Shown here: positions 59,490 to 64,000 of the stretch, piece by piece | Layout: the number at the start of each line of letters is the position of its first letter | Position numbering within the stretch: position 1 is the first letter of the stretch | NCBI GenBank assembly: GCA_946811185.2 | Contig: OX328106.1 | Coordinates: forward strand, 4,152,746 to 4,216,745 | Direction: 5' to 3' | Length of the DNA: 64,000 nucleotides | Source of the DNA: Hippopus hippopus | Taxonomy: Eukaryota > Mollusca > Bivalvia > Cardiida > Cardiidae | Notes under the pieces: generated by a model | The model's database searches: none | Told to the model about the DNA's origin: nothing | The model's input: only the letters and a program-made list of their open reading frames with translations | Made by a program: the position numbers and the translations under genes

Positions 59490-59890
59490 CTCGTCGCCAT
59501 TGTGGTAAATCATGGGAGAAAAGTGAGCCCAATGTGGGACTCGAACCTACGACCCCCGGAACACTAGCACCGCTGCTCTACCAATTGAGCTGGCCACAAC
59601 TGGTCGAGAGTCTACCCAATGTCAACTACAACACTCCTCCCTCTCTTGATTTTCTGGGAGTCACCAACTGCAGCGCCCACCCCGGCCGTCCCCATGGACT
59701 CCCGGTACCGCCTATCCGCGCTCACCGATTGACCTCGTCGCCATTGTAGTAAATCATGGCAGAAAAGTGTGCCGCCAACGTGGGACCCGAACCTACGACC
59801 CACAGAACACAAATGCCGTCGCTCTATAACCGACCTGGCAGCAACTGATCGATAGTCGACCCAAAGTCAACTACAACAACCCTTTATAGA
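59490..59890 (-). mobile_element. tRNA-like SINE S4, copies 2 and 3 in tandem
   Basis: CCTCGTCGCCATTGTGGTAA at 59490 and CCTCGTCGCCATTGTAGTAA at 59731: period about 240 bp. Each has GGACTCGAACCTACGACC or GGACCCGAACCTACGACC (B box on the minus strand). Copy 3 is cut short. Confidence 0.8.
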
Positions 59891-59909
59891 AAAATCTATT
59901 AGACTCTTT

Positions 59910-60177
59910 ATGGCCTTCAATACGCGAAAAGGGACATTCGGACATTTGCGTAATATGTCGTCTCGGATCAGTCTGCGCAGTCCGCGCAGGCTAATCCGAA
60001 ACGATACTTTCCGTTAATTTATGTAATTTTCTGTTTTGCGCAAGTCTTCTGTAGCACAAAATCTAATGTAGTCGTAAAGTGCCGTCTCGGATTAGCCTGC
60101 GCGGATTGCGCAGGCTGATCCGCGACGACACATTACACAAATGTCCGAATGTCCCGTTTAGCGTGTTGCATGCCATA
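59910..60177. mobile_element. MITE N, copy 2
   Basis: TGGCCTTCAATACGCGAAAA and AGCGTGTTGCATGCCA ends; GATTAGCCTGCGCGGATTGC interior. Confidence 0.88.
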
Positions 60178-60279
60178 TAGGCCCGTGAACCGCATGTTTT
60201 TTGTTGCCCAAAAATGTTTTCAGTATAGGACCGATGTCAGACTTGGCCGTCTGGGAAAGAACAGTGGACCCCTAACAGG

Positions 60280-60500
60280 TAAATCCTTTATCAAGTAGTC
60301 GCGAGTTTTAAAGATCTTGAAGTAGAAGCCCTCGCAAAACAATATAGGGAAAGGAGAAAATGCTGGAAACCAGCATTTTCTCCTTTTCCCACAATGTTTT
60401 CTACCCTTTTTGAAGGCAAATCCTATTTAAGCATGCTATTTGATCTGTCAACAACAAATACTAGAACCTCTTACACGGACAAGTCCAAATGTTTTTTTTT
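60280..60500 (-). mobile_element. Family A MITE
   Basis: AAATCCTTTATCAAGTAGTC, hairpin about 60345-60405 (AAATGCTGGAAACCAGCATT), CACGGACAAGTCCAAATG. Confidence 0.78.
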
Positions 60501-60519
60501 TAAAGATTGACCCTTGACC

Positions 60520-60890
60520 AAAAAGTCCTGTTTTTGTCACATGGTCCTAGGGAAGGAGACTCTTAAAGCAATCTGGAAAGAGAAACTGCTGGAAAGGTGT
60601 TAAAAAGAAAAGTCTAACTTTTCGAAATATAAAAGTAAGTTAACCTTATGGGTCCTATATAAATTAAGTGGCCATTTTCATACAGTAGCAAACGCTCAAT
60701 TTTCGTATACTTCGAACTATTGCTATTCAACAATCAACAAGAGACCCAACTCCGTACAGGACATTCACGAAAGAGCTGGTGACAAAAAAAAAAACATTTT
60801 GCAAGGGACATAAATCCTCTCCTACTTAAATCCATTAGTTAAAGAGTAGCTTCCCTTGCATAGATAAATTTGACGCCATATTGTAATCGC
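60520..60890. other. Likely promoter region of the unknown 3' gene
   Basis: No repeat family is obvious from 60600 to 60890. The sequence just before the tentative ATG contains GACGCCATATTG. No TATA box. Confidence 0.3.
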
Positions 60891-60892
60891 AA

Positions 60893-60903
60893 TATGAAGA
60901 GAC
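60893..60903 (+). CDS. Tentative 11-nt first coding segment
   Basis: ATGAAGAGACG|GTATGC: the ATG and the phase-2 donor fit exactly the phase needed by the next exon. The donor is only moderate and the segment is short, so another upstream exon is possible. Confidence 0.4.
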
Positions 60904-63277
60904 GGTATGCTCAACTTCTTTTATTATTCCGCATTAATCTTTGTTCATAGATGAATTATCGTTCTCCTAAGGTTGAACGTAAATGCCAGGAGTGTACATG
61001 CATCACATTAAATTATTCGATTTGGACTTTCTGATCGTGATAAACGAAATATTGCTTCATTAAGCCTGTTTTTAGTTGGGTCATACTGGGTAAAATTTAA
61101 AAACACGATCTTTCTGGTCCTCATTGGAGAAAAACGAAGCAAATTGTGTCGCAGTTTTGATAAGAAAAGACTTTGTTGAGGTAAAATTGTCTGTTCTGGA
61201 AGAGCATCAACTCATTTGTTGTCAAATACATTCGTCTCCGGGAGATATCGAACCTTGTCTCTACTCACTTCGTCACTCGTGTATTGATTTTAAAACAATT
61301 TCGACCCATGTCAATTTCAGAACATTACAACTTTGGCCATAGTTTGTATACTAACTGAAATGTAACTTGAGCAGTTTTGTGTATCCTTGAATGCTTGTCT
61401 GCCTGCTTACTCTTATTTCATTTTCTCCTTTTCCCACAATGTTTTCCATTCTATGACAGACAATTTTCAATTTTTGTGTTACATTTAATTTGTCGTCTGT
61501 GAATGCTTTCACTTTTGACAAGGCTTAAATTTTGTCGTCGGTGAAAGAGTTGAAAGGTTTAATTGTCTAGATTGCTGCTTTTTTCATATATTGTCATATT
61601 CTGCAGGTTGAAGTCCCCAAAGCGCGGGAGGAAATCCTCTACAACTAATGTCGAAGATCTCCAGATTTTCTTGCAGTATGTTAAATCGTCTCTGACATGT
61701 GTTTTGGTGGATAACCAAACGTTGGAAAGTGTAAGGCAGGCTATTGATGGGCTGATTGCAGAAATAGACAATGTCTTCAAAGGTAACTACAGTCATGAAG
61801 TGTTTTTTTATTTGTTTTCAGTGTAAGAGTTACTTTTATTTCATGCTTTTTGGTTGTTTATCAGGAACTAGTAGTTGATTACAAGGTTTGATAATTCATG
61901 GTTATGACCAGTAAAATTTTCTGTAAATGTTTACATAACTCTTCGATTGAACGCGGAAACGATAGTTGCCATGCACCAGTTATCTAGGTAAGCTGTGTGT
62001 GCCATTCAACCAGACGGAAATACGATATAATTTACATGTATTTACGGTACATTTCTCGCACTTTACGTAATATTGTAATAAGTTCTTATGTGGGAGGGGC
62101 ATGCCAAAGAGAATTACCGAAAACAACTGTACTGTATTTTGATGAAAATCCCTACAAAAAAGGAGTTAGAAGTGTTAAATAAATAGAATTTTTGTTGTTT
62201 TTTTTTTCGGTGAAAGAAAAAATTTATTTCATCTTGTGAACACCATTGGCAATATTTTCACAATGGCTGCGACACTGAAAATATTACTGATAATGTTCAC
62301 TCGATGAAATGAAGTTCAATCTCTCACTGAAAAAAGCAAATGTCCTCCGAGTAATTCTTTACAAAATGAACATTTTTTTCCCAACTGTTTTAGACTCATC
62401 CATAATGAAAGTATTTGCAGATGACAAAGTTGGCTGAAATTAACCGTATACCACACAATCCCGACTTTTAACTACATATAATTGGGTAGGAAATGGCTGG
62501 CATCTCACTCATAGAATAGCAAATTTTCCAATACAACTCGAAGCAAATACAAGCATTGGAAAACAAGGAATTGCTCTGGAAAATTTCGGCATCTCTCTCA
62601 ATAGTTATCAAATTTTCAAATGCAGCTTTAAGCAAATACAAGTGCGAGGAAATAAGGAATTGCATTGGAAAATTTTGGCATCTGGCTCATGAGATATCAA
62701 ATTTTCAAATGCAGCATGACGCAAATACAAGTACCAGGAAATAAGGTATTGCAGTGGAAAATTTTGGCATCTGGTTCACGAGATAGCAAAGATGTACAAT
62801 GCAGCTTGAAGCAAATAAAATACCAGGAAATAAGGAATTGTGACAGTAGGAAAATTTTGGCATCTCGCTCATGAGATATCAAATTTTCCAATGCAGCCCA
62901 AAGTAAAATTTTATTACAAGGACTAGGAAATTTATTACAACACGTTCTTCCATATTTATATTTAGACCTGGTTTCCAGTTTTAAGTACTTATGTATAAAT
63001 TTATATATTAGCTTCAGGTTTCATAACAGTGGAGTATGTAGACAAGTCCAGTAAGAAATCCAGACGGAAAAGGTCATTACACAGCAATGCCAAGCAGACA
63101 AAGGCAAAAACTAAAAATGACAGGAAGAAAAATTTCCCTCAAGAAGCCATGGACCACTCCAACAATACAACTGAATACAAAGAATATATCAATTCTGTTG
63201 GTGAATCATGTGACAAGGATAGTGAAGGATATGCAATTGCAATCCCAACTGATAATGAGACCGATGATAATACACTT
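60893..63277 (+). CDS. Unrecognised basic, probably nuclear protein; 5' exons only
   Basis: Function unknown. Proposed exons 60893-60903 (tentative), 61607-61782 and 63018-63277 join in frame. The protein would start MKRRLKSPKRGRKSSTTNVE, continue with a helical segment (DLQIFLQYVKSSLTCVLVDN to VFKG), then a very basic stretch (KSSKKSRRKRSLHSNAKQTK) and an acidic end (PTDNETDDNTL). The two basic clusters suggest nuclear localisation (inference). A GTAAGT donor at 63278 shows the gene continues beyond the window. Confidence 0.6.
61607..61782 (+). CDS. Unknown gene, second exon
   Basis: Acceptor CATATTCTGCAG, donor TTCAAAG|GTAACT. 176 nt, encodes LKSPKRGRKSSTTNVEDLQI and on to IAEIDNVFK. Good splice sites on both sides and codon use unlike flanking repeats. 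Confidence 0.68.
61823..62345 (+). mobile_element. Composite inverted-repeat element D, copy 3
   Basis: TTTATTTCATGCTTTTTGG, then the hairpin part (GGTGAAAGAAAAAATTTATT ... AGTTCAATCTCTCACTG). More diverged than the other copies. Confidence 0.75.
62499..62905 (+). repeat. 89-bp tandem repeat
   Basis: GGCATCT marks unit starts at 62499, 62588, 62677, 62766 and 62859. Units share ATCAAATTTTCAAATGCAGC and AGGAAATAAGGAATTG. It ends about 110 nt before the exon at 63018. Confidence 0.88.
63018..63277 (+). CDS. Unknown gene, third exon
   Basis: Acceptor TATTAGCTTCAG, donor ACACTT|GTAAGT. 260 nt, encodes FITVEYVDKSSKKSRRKRSL to NETDDNTL. Phases 1 in and 0 out. Confidence 0.7.
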
Positions 63278-63353
63278 GTAAGTTGTTTTTGTTTTTCGTA
63301 ATTTTATATCATCGGTTTTCTTCTTTGTTGTTTGTTTGTTATTAATGATATCT

Positions 63354-63624
63354 GGGTCTGTATTTACCAACCATTCTATAGAACATTCTCAGTCTTATTC
63401 TACAAGATTTTCTAAGAATAGCAGTAACACAGCTTTTGATTGACTAAACCATTTGGTTTAACTAATCAGAAGTTATCTTATTCTACAAGATTTTCTAAGA
63501 ATAGAAGTAACACAGCTTTTGATTGGCTAAACCAAATGGTTTAGCCAGTAAGAAGTTGTGTTACTTTTAAATTGAGAAAATTCTGGAGAATAAGAAAAAT
63601 AATGTGGTTGGTAAATACAGACCC
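63354..63624. mobile_element. Family C MITE with internal duplication
   Basis: GGGTCTGTATTTACCAACCA and GGTTGGTAAATACAGACCC are inverted. The segment CTTATTCTACAAGATTTTCT AAGAATAG occurs twice (63393 and 63477), so one arm is doubled. Confidence 0.85.
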
Positions 63625-63672
63625 TGATTGTGCAATGTGAAATAGCTAGACTGCTTCAGTTAAGAGGTTTGG

Positions 63673-63938
63673 TTAACTCTGTACTAAACAACAAAATTTT
63701 GACTTGTTTAAATTGAGAGCATTTACAGACAATAGTATAAATACGACTGAAATTTGTTTTGGGAAGGGTAGAAAACATTGTGGGAAAAGGATACAAAGCT
63801 GGTTACCAGCATTTTCTCCTTTTTCCTCTATGTTTTCTACCCTGTCAGTATGAAATTCCATGACTTGAGCCACATGTAATTTGTTGTCTGCAAAAGCCAA
63901 GGTCAAGTGTTTTAAATTGTCATTTGGTAAAGAGTTGG
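63673..63938. mobile_element. Family A fold-back variant (two left arms)
   Basis: TTAACTCTGTACTAAACAAC and TTTGGTAAAGAGTTGG ends; CAGACAATAGTATAAATACG mirrors ACATGTAATTTGTTGTCTGC. GGGTAGAAAACATTG mirrors ATGTTTTCTACCC. No right-arm sequence is present. Confidence 0.82.
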
Positions 63939-64000
63939 TTTTCATACATGTATGTGATAATGAATTAGTTTGTAATTTAATTTTTTTTTTTTTATCTCCA

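Noticed and set aside
61124..61342. 72-codon frame upstream of the unknown gene
   Set aside because: The composition looks protein-like, but its possible donor (GTTGAG|GTAAAA) has phase 0, which does not fit the phase-2 requirement of the exon at 61607.

Overview
The window is animal nuclear DNA. Genes are split by long introns with GT-AG splice sites (plus one AT-AC intron), there are no operons, and non-coding DNA is packed with short non-autonomous transposons and tRNA-derived SINEs. The repeat types (SINEs ending in GGCGTTAAACACC or GGCGTTAAACCCC, the CCATGACATAAGCCCGCTGG repeat, the TTATACCCCC repeat) suggest a mollusc, most likely a bivalve. That assignment is an inference.

Layout. (1) 1-22634, plus strand: 16 exons of WDR91, an endosomal WD-repeat Rab7 effector. 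The first coding exon(s) lie upstream of base 1. The 16 exons join in frame into 781 codons plus a stop, and the join at intron 2 needs a U12-type AT-AC intron. (2) About 22635-37100: intergenic, between two convergent genes, nearly all repeats. (3) 48309-37120, minus strand: a zinc-finger gene of the Ikaros/Pegasus type with five coding exons. They join in frame into 1039 aa with three N-terminal and two C-terminal C2H2 fingers. (4) About 48.4-55.0 kb: intergenic, with a 1.55-kb-spaced segmental duplication that carries a 34-bp minisatellite. (5) 56206-55169, minus strand: an intronless heparan-sulfate 3-O-sulfotransferase-like gene, followed by a broken head-to-tail copy of its own 5' end. 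(6) 56.3-60.8 kb: repeats, including a cluster of tRNA-like SINEs. (7) 60893 (tentative) to beyond 63277, plus strand: the 5' exons of an unrecognised, basic, probably nuclear protein gene that runs toward the window edge.

The dominant feature is a family of about 230-bp elements (family A) with TTAA at both ends, short terminal repeats (YCTTTACCAMAC) and a central near-perfect hairpin of about 65 bp. At least 45 whole or partial copies are present, in introns and intergenic DNA. They often sit end to end, sharing a TTAA. One copy abuts the stop codon of the Ikaros-like gene, with the stop lying inside its TTAA. TTAA targeting suggests piggyBac-type mobilisation (inference; no transposase is present). 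Other families are nested in one another, up to three levels deep, which gives relative insertion ages.

The genes do not form a pathway. They are an endosome-maturation factor, a transcription factor, a Golgi sulfotransferase and an unknown. I found no CRISPR array, viral genome, rRNA gene or intact tRNA gene.
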